NCBI GenBank assembly: GCA_905250885.1
Contig: CAJNOQ010002639.1
Span: 1-23,325, forward strand
Length of the DNA: 23,325 nucleotides
Reading direction: 5' to 3'
Origin: Didymodactylos carnosus
Taxonomy: Eukaryota; Rotifera; Eurotatoria; Philodinida; Philodinidae
Shown here: piece by piece, positions 1-10,532 of the stretch
Position numbering within the stretch: the stretch's first letter is position 1
Layout of the letters: each line of letters begins with the position of its first letter
The notes under the pieces: generated by a model
Told to the model about the DNA's origin: nothing
Databases searched by the model: none
Seen by the model: the letters and a program-made list of their open reading frames with translations, nothing else
Program-made: the position numbers and the translations under genes

Positions 1-110
1 CTAACTTACCAATGGGATATATTCCTCCTTTGAATTTTCAATTTGAAGTTCTACATTTGGAAAAGTTCGTCCTGAACAAAAAAAAAAGATGTCTATACAC
101 CCCCATAGAA
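1..110 (-). repeat. Inverted copy of an ERG-channel exon with its flanking intron ends
   Basis: Position n here pairs with position 1590-n. Positions 1-100 are the exact reverse complement of 1490-1589, including a ten-base homopolymer. After two mismatches the match fades near 110. The copy carries the whole 62-nt exon at 1519-1580, its acceptor (TTGTTCAG) and its donor (GTAAGTTAG). Read on the minus strand it is a splice-competent exon. Exons further downstream, if copied, would lie beyond the left edge of the window. No upstream exon copy is present to the right. The near-perfect identity, intron bases included, implies a recent duplication, gene conversion, or an assembly error at a palindrome. 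Confidence 0.93.
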
Positions 111-192
111 GTTTCAGAAGAGCCACTGATAAAATAACCACACAAATAGAATATCAGTCTCCCCAATATGCCATTGGTATGGACAGATCGAC

Positions 193-719
193 CAATTTGG
201 TCACTCCAGTGACCATTGGAGGGGAACGACATGAAAAGTTATTTTTTCGAACATGTCGTTTTTGCTACATATGTAATACTTATTGACAACCACGCATAGT
301 TAAGTAAATAATTGACATTATTTATAAATACAAATGCTATTTGTCATTATTAGACATAGGTGAGACGGTTTCAGTCCCGGTTCCGGAGCCAAAAGTTTTT
401 TTCGGAAGGACCGAAGCCACAACAGAGACCGAAAACGGCCGCTGTCCTCATATCCATGTTAGATTCATGCCTAGACACGGGCGAGACGGTCCGGGCTTGG
501 TACGGATCCTGCTAAAAAACGTTTTGACCCCGCGCCCCGGATCGTCCGACTCATGTCTAATAATGGCAAATAACACTTGTATTTATAAATAATGTCAATT
601 ATTTACTCAACTGTGCGCAGTTGTCGATAAGTATTACATATATAGCAAAAACAACATGTAAGAAAAAAAAACTTTTCATGTCGTTCCCCCTCCCCCAATG
701 ATCACTGGAGTAACCATTG
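193..719. mobile_element. Foldback (MITE-like) element with about 165-bp inverted arms and a GC-rich core
   Basis: The left arm (about 193-356) is an imperfect reverse complement of the right arm (about 553-719). The outer ends share the block ACTCCAGTGA, followed by a shared GAACGACATGAAAAGTT block. The inner ends share a block around ATTTATAAATA and AGACAT/ATGTCT. The core (357-552) is far more GC-rich than its surroundings and is itself a diverged inverted repeat. It also contains the motif GAGACGG twice in direct orientation, near 362 and 482. No long ORF and no transposase are present, so the element is non-autonomous. No convincing target-site duplication is visible. It lies between the inverted exon copy and the ERG gene's exons, probably in an intron of that gene. 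Superfamily not assigned. Confidence 0.8.
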
Positions 720-1314
720 TATGGCTTACCATCTCTTATCTATCTAGCTTTTGTAAAACTATCACACAATACGTCCCCAAGATGTATCTTGCCTGTTAGT
801 AGAAAAATAATTGTTAAAAAATTTCAACTTTCGTGGTTTTTTTCAAACTTACGGATTTTGTAACTCATTGTTTTCGGAGGTAGAGCAACAAAACAAAATA
901 TTCTTTTAATCAATCGACAGCTTATGGAGTTCACTAAAAGAAATGTTACCAAAGTTTTTGAATTTCATGCTTCCTTTATCTTTTACAATCGTACTACGAA
1001 TGGTCAGTGACCAAGGGAGGGGAGTAAAGGGTTAATAACATCTACATTAGATATTCTAAGAGTGAAAAATCCAATTGCCATCACATCACACAGTTGAAAT
1101 CAAACACTTAACCTCTATCTATCCCTTTTTGTAAAAGATAATTTCAAAATAATGATTATTCGATGCACTATTTCATCACAGTAGTTGTTGTCGTTTAAAA
1201 CAGAAATACAGTATTAAATTAGACATCGAATTCTATAAAACTGCATTGTCGATTTTTCGGACTAGAAAATGCAATGCAACTAAGTTAAAGAAACATATCT
1301 CTTTTTTGTGGTAG

Positions 1315-1971
1315 GCATTTTGGAATTTGATCCAACATTAGCTGGTCAGGATATAACACCGGCAAATTTAGATTTTAATCTACGTAAAGACAAAACATAC
1401 AGACGCGATAAATCACTTGGTACAAGTTCAGTGATTACTGGCAATGATTTACAAGGTAAAACATATTGCAAATATTATCTTCTACGGTGGTGTATAGACA
1501 TCTTTTTTTTTTGTTCAGGACGAACTTTTCCAAATGTAGAACTTCAAATTGAAAATTCAAAGGAGGAATATATCCCATTGGTAAGTTAGTGTTTAAAATA
1601 TTAAAAAAAGAAAACCTGATTGATTCTAAATTTACTTGTTCTAAAGACAACATATGTTTTCAATGAAAATCAGGTTGACAATATGCAAATATCCGATCAC
1701 TATAAAACTCAAGACAGTATGCCATATGGACAAATGTATGATCCCTACAATAGTAGTGTCGAATATCGAATTCAAGAACTTTCAAAGTAAGAATTTAAGC
1801 GCTACATAGATCTATAAAAAAATATCCTTCATAATTTCTTCTTTTTTTTTTTATTTCAGACGACTTAATTCATTAGAAACAAAATTAAGCCAAGATATTT
1901 CAACTGTTTTAACTATACTTCAAAAACAATTTCCATCAGTAACTCCTTCAGTTAGCGATACTATAACTTGA
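1315..1971 (+). CDS. C-terminal end of an ERG-type voltage-gated potassium channel (KCNH family), partial
   Basis: Four exons keep frame: 1315-1455, 1519-1580, 1674-1786 and 1860-1971, ending at TGA. Introns are 63, 93 and 73 bp with GT-AG ends. The 5' part of the gene (PAS, six-transmembrane and cyclic-nucleotide domains) is outside the window. Recognition rests on the last two exons, which read VEYRIQELSK followed by RLNSLETKLSQDISTVL and LQKQF. This matches the C-terminal coiled coil of vertebrate ERG channels ([20 protein letters not shown]... type), a segment that helps subunits tetramerise. ERG channels carry the rapid delayed-rectifier potassium current at the plasma membrane. The first exon here (GILEFDPTLAG, then basic residues) fits the variable linker after the cyclic-nucleotide domain. 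The 62-nt second exon is duplicated in inverted orientation at 1-110. The ERG subfamily is preferred over EAG or ELK because of the coiled-coil match. Which paralogue this is cannot be told from the fragment. Confidence 0.8.
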
Positions 1972-2881
1972 CGATGAATCATTTGAAATAATCATCAAAA
2001 TCTAAAAACAAATTTATAGGTATAAATAGAAATCTAACATTTGTTTATCAGCATTTTTTATATTTTTTATTATAGTTTTGATACATGTTGAATACTGATA
2101 AATATATAAAACCTTGTTGCTTTTACCATGTTTATTCTCCGTATAAATGGCTGTGATATATATTGGCATAATACCTCCTCTCTTTTCCATAAATATAATT
2201 TACGATTTTCTTGAACTATGATGAGTATGTATTTTTTTTTGTAGACTTTTTGTTTTCTGCAAACAGAGAAAATGAAATGTTTTAAATTATACTTTTCTTA
2301 GAATAAAATATCTTTCGTCTATATTATTTGATCCGTCCTACACACACACACACACGCGCATATATATAAACACTTTCAGCTTTGTATAATTCACAGAAAT
2401 ACAACTTTTGTTATTTTTTTTCACTCCACAAGTTTTATTTTGTTGACTAATCGTATTCTCTTTTCTTTTTTTTTTTCATGTATAATATTCTTTAATAAAT
2501 AAAATACGTTTTAATTTTTTACCTAAAAAGAAAAACTAACGATTAAGCTATTACAACTAATAATAAATTAAGTAATCATCTCTTGTAAAGAAGGAATGCA
2601 TTGCACATTTTCACCAGTGATATTTGAATAAGACAACAAGTATATTCTGGTTGGTTTACTATTAAACAAAAAGTCAACGGATTGATATAAATATTTTACT
2701 ACAAAGTAAAATAAAAAATAAAAAAATTTATCAAAAAACAAAACAAACTACAAACACAAATGAGATTAGTTTAATTGTTGGATGAAAAAAAAAGGACTAG
2801 GTTTGTTCGAAGAGTTTTATCTGGACAAATATTTGGACTAGATGTCAATGAATAAAAATGCAAAGTAAAAAATTCAACTAT
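1972..2881. other. Intergenic: ERG 3' UTR and AT-rich low-complexity DNA
   Basis: This is the gap between two convergent genes. Candidate poly(A) signals (AATAAA) for the channel lie near 2302 and 2495-2502. The stretch is dominated by T and A runs, and I see no coding sequence in it. Confidence 0.6.
2340..2369. repeat. CA/TA microsatellite
   Basis: A short (CA)n run passes through CGCG into (TA)n. It is a simple repeat in the presumed 3' UTR or 3' flank of the ERG gene. Confidence 0.9.
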
Positions 2882-3378
2882 TCATTTCTTTTGACGTGTA
2901 GATTCATTTTTATCTTTTTTTTGAACATGACTGATTGTGTCTTTCTGTAACTGTTCAGTTGGTTTACCACCACCTAGTTTGTCGGCTTTAACGATTTCTT
3001 CTAGAACATAAAAGAAAAAGACAATATATTATTATTTTATGATAAAAAAACGATCAAATTCGAATAAAAAAAATTTATTTTGAAAACTATTCGCACGAAT
3101 ATTCCGAAGAAACTAGAAATCTAAGTTTTCAACATATACAACTAGTCTTTCATATCATAACCAGCCACAATATTACCACTTCTACTGGCTAACTTTTCAC
3201 TCCACACAGGAGCTTCTTTATGTGGTGATGGATGTTTTCCTTCTTTTTGATCTTCGATTGTTTTCTTAATGTCGTGTCCCTTAGCTTGATCTTGTGTTAA
3301 AAGGGACGTAGTGGTTGAAAATAATCGAATAGAATTCAAACGAATAATTAAATATTTTGATGTTAGTTTTGTCAACAT
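2882..3378 (-). CDS. Small predicted mitochondrial protein with an SEEIVKADK motif (106 aa)
   Basis: Two exons: 3378-3177 (67 codons plus one base) and 3000-2882, ending in TGA. The donor at 3176 (AGTG|GTAATA) was chosen because it restores frame to the acceptor at 3001. The first 27 residues contain K, R, S, T and hydrophobic residues but no acidic residue (MLTKLTSKYLIIRLNSIRLF, then STTTSLL), a typical mitochondrial presequence. The mature part is hydrophilic. It carries APVWSEKLAS, then across the junction RSEEIVKADK, then PTEQLQKDTISHV and a lysine-rich tail. From memory, small fungal mitochondrial proteins share the pattern W-E-LAS-SE--VKAD-, then EELQ-KT. I know no established function. 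The join at that exact motif is good support for the gene model. An acceptor-like TATAG lies just upstream of the ATG. Confidence 0.7.
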
Positions 3379-4154
3379 TCTTTCCTTTTCTATAAAAATA
3401 CACAGACAAATATAAAAATATTGAAATCTATAAGGAACAAAGAAAATTTATACAAGATCAAAGTATCTTCTACTAAAGACGCGATTGAAGACATATTTGG
3501 TCATGTACCAGGTTAGATGTTTCGATATATTATGTTAGTCTTGTAAACAAAAGCGCGTATGCCCTACTATAATTATAATCTATTAGTATTTGTAAAAAAA
3601 TTCTTTTTCTTTTCTGCTCCTTTTTTTTCATATATTTTCTAAATTCTGCTTGTCACCTTATGAGATGCACGATAATAATAATGCATAACGTGCAAAATTC
3701 TCTCTAAAACAATCGCATTTATCAATGATATATGGTGACAATTGTACTGTAGTTCATCAATATTCAAAGTGATAGTAAAATGCTCAAGCATTTGTCTTTC
3801 TATCTCTAATGCAAATGAGATTTACAAGCAAGAATGATACATGTTGTTTACTAAGATCTGCAAGTAAAATATTAAATACATTCTCAGATGCTAAATACCG
3901 AAAATACAGCTGTTCGCTTAGAAAAACAACACAATCATACAAAAAATTGAACCTATAAATATAGATATGAATTCAAAAGTTATTCAAATCTTGTCTTTCT
4001 AAATTTCATTTTTATAATGTAATTTATCTTTAAAAAAAAAAGTAGAATATCTATACAGAATATCTTTCGCTAATGTTTTCTATATATAAAAATATACATA
4101 CATATATGTGCACAGAAAGGAAAAACAAATTCAAGCAAAACAAAAAGCATACAT
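3379..4154. other. Intergenic region, no gene seen
   Basis: This AT-rich gap separates two minus-strand genes. It should hold the promoter of the small mitochondrial protein and the short 3' flank of the MULE-domain gene. I see no ORF, RNA gene or clear repeat. Confidence 0.5.
3390..3391 (-). promoter_or_regulatory. Splice acceptor 11 nt upstream of the ATG of the small mitochondrial protein
   Basis: On the minus strand TATTTTTATAG precedes AAAAGGAAAGA and then the ATG at 3378. It could be the acceptor of a 5' UTR intron or of a spliced leader. Without transcripts the two cannot be told apart. Confidence 0.4.
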
Positions 4155-7100
4155 TTATTTTCTTAATACAGTTAGTCGTACTACATTTGAACTACAAATA
4201 GGTCTTAAAAATGAACTATTTGCAATTGCTATTGTTTGTGGTTGAGTTGCTGACGATGCATTTAATATTTGACTTAAATCTAATGATGAATCACCACTTC
4301 CATCAGTTGTATTACAGAGAATTGAATTTTCATTAACATCTTGGTGGGGTGTTGTTATTAAATGGTACTGTTGTGGCTGAGATTGTTGTTGATTTGTTGT
4401 AGTTGCTGTAGCAATACGATATTGTGTTGTCGGTTGAACGGTTTGAACACGACGAACAGTCATTGTACGACTGCCACCTAGTAAAGGTTTAAACTCACCC
4501 GTTGGTATACCTAAAATACAAAGAAATGAAGTAGAATATGAAATTAAGATTGTATTATGGTAGAAGGATTCATGTCTAAAGACTAAAATTGAAACTATTT
4601 GTAAATCATTATGGAGAAGAAGAATTTTGGTTAAAACGAACACAGACAGCAGAAAGTCACCAATGAAATTTTGCATAGGAAACAGAGATCGAAACGGGTC
4701 AATCAAACGTGACCCGAACCCGACTCAAATCAATATCTTATACGTTGGCCCGAGCCCGACCCCGACCCGAAAAGCTTGCAACTGTGATCCGAATTAGACT
4801 CAAAACATGAAAATGTTTTCGTACACATTCGCAAAGAAACACTTCTTTCCTATAGAAAAGTTATCTTAGTCGATTGTTTTCAAATTTTTTAAAAATAATG
4901 GTCAGATTCCTTACGGTTTTCATCATTTTTTCTTTTTATGAGTGGTAAAGTTTGGGTAATTCAGGCAGACTATTTTATATTGATCTGAGTTAGATCGAAA
5001 CGGGTCAACCAAACACCCGAATCAATATCTTTTACGTTGGCCCGAACCCCATCCGTTTCGGTCTCTGGTAGGAAATGACTGTTATCGTCTAAGTACTTTT
5101 CGTTTGAAGTTGATGTAATAAAATTCTCATTTCACCTGTTATAATACACGGCGTTGTTTGATCTACAAATGTTGTTTTTAAATGTTTTGCTTCTGGTGGT
5201 ACAGCTAATGTTAATATTTGAGCATTATCTAATGTCCGCTTCAAAATATGTGTCTGTCCTTGATGTTGTTGTTGATTATATTTTGATGTTGATGATGCTG
5301 TTACTGTTGACGATGCACCTGGTACTGAAATAAATTTTCCTCGAACATGTTCAACAATTTTATCTGGTGTAATTATTTTTGCTTGTGCTATTGCATCTTC
5401 TGTACTACGAATCGGTTGTGAAAATTTTTCGTAGGTTTGTTTTAAATTAAATAAACCATTACGACAAAAACTTTTATGTATTTGATTAACAAAATAAATT
5501 TGTAACCAATATAATGAAATTGCACCAGTATCAAATCGAGCATCACGCCAATCACGTAAATGTGTTACCTAGAACAGAAAAACAATAAATGCAGACAATA
5601 TGAATTAGAAAAAATAAATTCAGATTTATATTAGATGGTAAATTATACAAGAAGCGCGATATGATATCTGCCAATTCTGCCGTCCTTTCTAAAGAAACGT
5701 GTGACCCAGCAAAGGAGCAAAACTGCGATGTATTTCACAAAAAAATCTTGAAACTAACTGAAGTTGAGAAAAAACTAAGTATCGGCTTAATTCATCTTAA
5801 TCTAAAACGTATCTGATTGTTTCAATTCAAGTTCGATTTAAATTAGATATTCAACTTATGAAAAGAGTTATGGTAGTTATAAAAAGTCTTAACGTTCGTC
5901 TTAAACTAACCTACGATTTGAGTTAAACATCTAAGAAAAAAATAAAAATTTCACCACTCACAACAATATTCATGGCATCACAAGACATTGTTCGAATTCC
6001 ACAATATGGATCATAAATATCATATTTTTTCAATATCCATGAGCCTAAATCTGTTTCAATTAATGGTAAGATAATTTTTTCGAAATATTGCTTAAATTCT
6101 TGTGTCCAATTTGATTTGCATCGTTCATATAGACGATAGAACGCTTGTGTATCATTGCAGATTAATAATGATTTTAATTCAGCATTATAAAATTGATAAT
6201 CGGCTTGTGTTCGACCATTATTTAACAACCATGATCGCAAATTGGTAAACACATAATTCCATGTATGAATAAGTTTCAAATCTTTCAAATATTCTGATAA
6301 ATATTCTTGTGTTAGAGAATTTGATTCTGAATCAACTACATACAAACATTTTTCTTCAATTTTTGCACAATTTTGTTTTAAATATGTTAACAAATAATCA
6401 TAGACATCATCTGTTTTACGATTATGTAATGCACAACCTAAATAACAATGAAAAATCCTGGAGTATGTCTTTCAAATGAATAGAGATGAGACAAATAACA
6501 AGTAAATATTATACGTACCTAACAGAATACATGGTTCTTCGTGAAACGCAATATGCCGATAATAAACACATGTTATATAAAAGTTATTGATATTGAAACT
6601 TGAATCGAATGTAATTAGAACTCGTGATTTTGAGGTCTGAGGTTCAATATCTAATAACTGATTAAATTCATTAACAGATTCTTGACAAAAAGCAACGGCA
6701 ATGACATGTGGTATCAGTGTAAAACGTGCAATAAAATTAGGTGTTTCACGAGCAAAACGATATAGTTCTGATATTTCATCGGCTGATGCAACAAGACGAC
6801 GGGCTAAACGACGTTTAACATTTCGGATTTGTTCAATATTTCGTGGCATCGATAATATTTCTGGACCAACGGCCGATTTTTGTTGTTCAGCTTTCTTTGT
6901 GATTGTTGTTGTCTTGGGTGAAGAAACAGATGTTGATACTTCGGTGATTGTAGCAGCAGGAGGTGGCGAATCGCGATCATTGCCATTGTTAGGTGAAGCT
7001 GGTGGAGAATTATCCTCATTATCATTCTCGTCGTTTTCTTTTGTTTGACCAGTCAGTTGACGATAAATGGCAGCTGTTTCGCCATTTGCTGCTTCATTAA

Positions 7101-8357
7101 TCAATTTATTTAATAATGATGGTCGAGTACGAAAAAATGGTTTTGTATTTTTCTTAGAATTACCATGTGGAAATTCTTCAGCAATATTTTCATCGCCTAA
7201 AATATGATTAAAAAAATAATCATTTTAAAATAAAGCAGTTACATTCAAATTCGACTTTTCAACGAAGTTTTGATTAACTCTTATGAGAAATAAAGATTAG
7301 ATCACTTACTAAGAGAACTGAATCATTGAAATCTTAAACAAATTTTACATGTGTACTTGAAAGAAATTCTGTGTAAAAACTGATCTATGTACAGCTCAAG
7401 AAACGGAAACGGATGATAAAGAAAAAAAATGCATACCTAAATATTGAACAACAACTTTTGATGGATCTAATAAATATACAAATGCTTGCTTCTCAAATTC
7501 CTTGCTTTTCTTTTTGCCTTTTTGTCCAGCATGAAAATAACATTTTTTAATCACAGGATTATGCGTCGGCAATCTTCTTGCTGCTATTTGTACCCATCTA
7601 TAGCCATCGCTTCGCCAATCATCTATAAATGAACGAAAAAACGCGGTAATAAGCACAATTAAATCTTTACAAGAGCAAGAATTCCTTATCAAGACATTGT
7701 TTTTTTGTGAGAGAAAACAATTGGCAGCGCTGTTTTCTTGGTGGTAAAAGAGCATTATTGCACAATCGATTTTTTATACGTTCAACAGAATCGGTCCAAT
7801 TTTTTTCTCTGAATAACTTATTCAATGAATGACGCAAATAGCGGCGCCATTTTAAACGCGCCAAAATGCGAAAAGTGATTTGAATAAAGAGATGCTTTGC
7901 TGCCCGTACATTCATTGAATAAGTTATTCAAAAAAAAAAATTGGACCGATTCTGTTCAACGTATAAAAAGTCGATTGTGCGATAATGGGTAATGCAAGTT
8001 GATCATAGAAGTACTATAATAATATCCAGTTGTCAGTAAAAGAGTTCAAGAATTAATAAATGATCGCGAGAACCCGCAAATATTTTATTTTTTTCTCACA
8101 TTTGTTCCGCGGTATACCATTTGGTAAAAATCCGATGTCCATATTTTACATCCTAATTGTCAAAGGTATAAAATGGAACAGATCGTAGAACATTACTTAC
8201 TTTCATGTCCAGGATCTAATTTTAAAACGTAAACTTCGCCCGCTTTTGGTTTAAATGGTGGATTTGATAGAAATGTACTTGAGGGTGAATCGAACAACGG
8301 TACAACCTGGGATGCTTCCAAAGATGCTTGACGGATGAATGTCGGCTCATTAGCCAT
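4155..8357 (-). CDS. CG-1-like domain plus MULE-type transposase-domain protein (761 aa), probably domesticated
   Basis: Six exons keep frame throughout: 8357-8201, 7622-7437, 7196-6519, 6437-5962, 5568-5136 and 4510-4155 (2286 nt, TAA). Introns are 578, 240, 81, 393 and 625 bp. Residues 53-118 (DWRSDGYRW, YFHAG, FVYLLDP, VVQYLGDE) resemble the CG-1 DNA-binding fold of CAMTA factors. They are followed by FPHGN and an acidic, proline-rich, disordered stretch (about 150-210). Residues about 225-530 fit a MULE DDE transposase core: ITFDSSFNINNFY around Asp312, VVDSES around Asp376, an HTWNY element, then YDPYCGIRTMSCDAMN and a helical segment with DWRDARFDTG. Where active MULEs keep Glu, this protein shows Asp494. 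The C-terminus (about 600-761) is rich in Q, T and S, like activation domains. Animals such as fish carry uncharacterised proteins of this architecture. The intact frame, long introns, absence of terminal inverted repeats around the gene and altered triad argue for a host gene, perhaps a DNA-binding regulator. The stop codon lies within an AAAATAAATG string, so AATAAA just after it may act as poly(A) signal. Confidence 0.75.
4683..5067. mobile_element. Non-autonomous hAT-type element with 8-bp target duplication, in intron 5
   Basis: The left end CAGAGATCGAAACGG pairs with the right end CCGTTTCGGTCTCTG as an imperfect terminal inverted repeat. It is flanked by ATAGGAAA (4675-4682) and GTAGGAAA (5068-5075), which match at 7 of 8 bases. 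An 8-bp duplication and ends beginning CAG are hAT hallmarks. The 385-bp element is GC-rich at both ends and AT-rich in the middle. The ends also share a direct repeat of about 70 bp containing GATCGAAACGGGTCAA, CAATATCTT and TACGTTGGCCCGA, with copies starting near 4688 and 4994. No transposase is encoded. The spliced frame of the host gene is unaffected. Confidence 0.8.
7753..7987. mobile_element. Foldback element with 78-bp arms in intron 1 of the MULE-domain gene
   Basis: Positions 7753-7830 pair with 7910-7987 as a near-perfect inverted repeat, from CATTAT at the outer end to TTCAATGAAT at the inner end. The 79-nt loop contains CG-rich words (GGCGCC, ACGCGCC) rare elsewhere in the window. 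Size and structure fit a short MITE. No clear target duplication is seen, and there is no coding capacity. Once transcribed, the intron could form a 78-bp RNA hairpin. Confidence 0.8.
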
Positions 8358-8359
8358 CT
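8358..8359 (-). promoter_or_regulatory. Splice acceptor directly abutting the ATG of the MULE-domain gene
   Basis: The sequence TTTTTGATAG is followed immediately by ATGGCT. A donor (CTAAG|GTAAAC) at 8414 would give a 57-bp intron, the usual size in this window. A 5' UTR exon ending at 8415 is therefore the simplest reading. That candidate exon contains a 23-codon upstream ORF (8537-8466) that ends before the junction. Spliced-leader addition at the same acceptor is the alternative. Confidence 0.5.
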
Positions 8360-8415
8360 ATCAAAAATAGGAGATTCAATTATATTTCAGTAAAACTGAG
8401 TTAGCTGCGTTTACC

Positions 8416-10532
8416 TTAGCGAAAATTATTGACAGTTGTCCAAATGGTTCCAACGGAAAACACCATTATGATATTGGATGGAGATTAACAAAGTCACGCA
8501 TTCGTTCAGTGCTTGGGGTCAAACGAACGCCGGTCATGGTAGCCTAAAAAATAGTTGATATCATAAAGATTTTGGCTTCTAACACAAAAGCGAATTTAGC
8601 AGACTAGATATTTTTATTCTAAACGCTTTTCTAAGTTAAGTAGTGATCTGTTTTTTTCAGCAGTCGATTTTCAGCGACATCTACATATAATACATCTTGA
8701 ACAGTTTTATCAACATTCTTAAGTAGTGAGTTCCTAAGCTCTAGGGACTTCTTAGTTGGATCTTAGTTAAGATTGACTTAATTCTTCGTGTTTCATTAGA
8801 AATGAAATGTATTGATCGAATATTTCGTTTTGACTTCAGTTTGCAAGGAACACGATTAAAAGTGATATGAAGCATGACTAAGATTAAGACTAATTTATTC
8901 ACAAAAAGTGGGAGTTATTAAATGTCACTGGCTTTTAATAACAATCACTCAAGCAAAATATTTAAGAGAAAATAACGATAAATAGACAACAAAAAAAATG
9001 AAGTAATGAATAGAGACTACTAAAAATTAAAATAAAATAAACGCTAAACTTAAAAATACTGATGAAATGACTTCCGGCGTTTATAAGTAGTTTTCTTTGC
9101 ATCCTTCCTCCGGAATTCTAGGTAGAGCAGGCGCAAAAGATCTACTTTTATCGCAAAGAATTTATTTTCGAAAAGTAATCATAAATTTATATGATTTTAA
9201 AAGCTTTATTGTGAGCCCAGAGCAGATTAACACAGTGAACTGGACATTTTTTGTGCGTATCACACGTTTTACACAAAGCTGAAAACTCACCGATACCTTT
9301 ACAGAATCTTTGTATTAAATCTTAAATTACTATCTTGTATTTTAAGGGACCTTAATGATTTTTTGCTCAATTTTGTTCGAAAAGTTGTGATGAAAATCCT
9401 GACAGGATTTGTTTCAGAGCTTGGTTCTGTTGTAGCTTGACCTATCTTAATTCAGATTTTAAAAAGAGTTCAAAATGTTTTAGAAATTAGCTAAATCACC
9501 TTGTGTTTTCTAAGAATTTTGCTTTGCTACTTCCATTTATATATGAGTAATATTGTTCGCAATATGAAATATTGAAAAAATTTGAAGTTCGTACAATACT
9601 TGAATACATGTTCGTTCATAAAGCTTCACAGCTTCAGTACTGTTTCTACGGTATTACAGAGTTTACAGCTCTCATACTATTTTTATAGTGCTTTAGAACT
9701 TGAACTATTGTGGTACGATAAACAGACATGATTCAAGATTTCATCAAAATCTTGTGCTAATATCAGAAATCTATCAAGATTGTGGCTAATGCGTTATATC
9801 ATTCAGAAATTTTTTTAAATCTGGTCAATGTTTGACTTCAATATGACATTTCAATAACTCCAATCTACGATAAAAATTGTCGACAATCTTGATCAGCAGT
9901 ATATCTCTTAAGATCTTATTAGATGTTAATAAATCTGTATTATAGAATTCAGAAAGTATAAAAAATAAATCAATAAAAGAGGAAAATGCAGTCGCTTTAT
10001 ATGAGATTATAGACGAAGTTATAGTATTAACACGTATAAAAATATTTATACAACATTTAAAACACATAAGCATCATATAACAGGGATATATAAAATATCA
10101 GTATCACCAGCATATAGAAAAAAAATAATTTTAAGTACATACACTGAGAAAAAGAAAACAGGAAATTGGCAGTTTAATTATAAAGAGTACTATGAGCAAA
10201 ATTTGAAAGACGAAAATTATACATGCAAATGAATCAGAAACTAGAATATTGAAAGCTCGATTGATCATACTAATCGAAGGGTAGCTAGATACATTCGAAG
10301 CACCAAACGCTTTAGAGTGAGGACGATTGAAATTGGAGACTGGTTGCAGATTATGATTACTTTTCTTTTATGGAATAAGTGTAATAGGTTTGTTGGCGTT
10401 CAACGATCGAAATAAAGTACAGGAAGAAGGTCAATAATGAACAGTTGAGTACAATGTTTGTTTGTTGGATCAAAATTGCACCATAGGAGAAAAGTGAAGC
10501 GTGTATTGCAAATATTGATTAATGAAAACCAT
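8416..10532. other. Intergenic region of about 2.1 kb, no further gene seen
   Basis: It contains the possible 5' UTR exon of the MULE-domain gene (about 8415-8560) and presumably its promoter, plus the 3' flank of the FBXW10-like gene. Only short open frames without recognisable motifs occur. A degenerate two-copy tandem repeat of about 38 bp lies near 9625-9705 (shared words ACAGCT, TACT, TTT-TA--GT). Confidence 0.5.

Noticed and set aside
341-592. Open frame in the GC-rich core of the first foldback
   Set aside because: The symmetry of the core explains the open frame; the peptide has no known motif.
6701-7048. 115-codon plus-strand open frame
   Set aside because: Antisense shadow of exon 3 of the MULE-domain gene.
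9825-10076. 83-codon minus-strand open frame downstream of the FBXW10-like gene
   Set aside because: Considered as a transposon fragment, but no recognisable catalytic motif and no inverted repeats around it.
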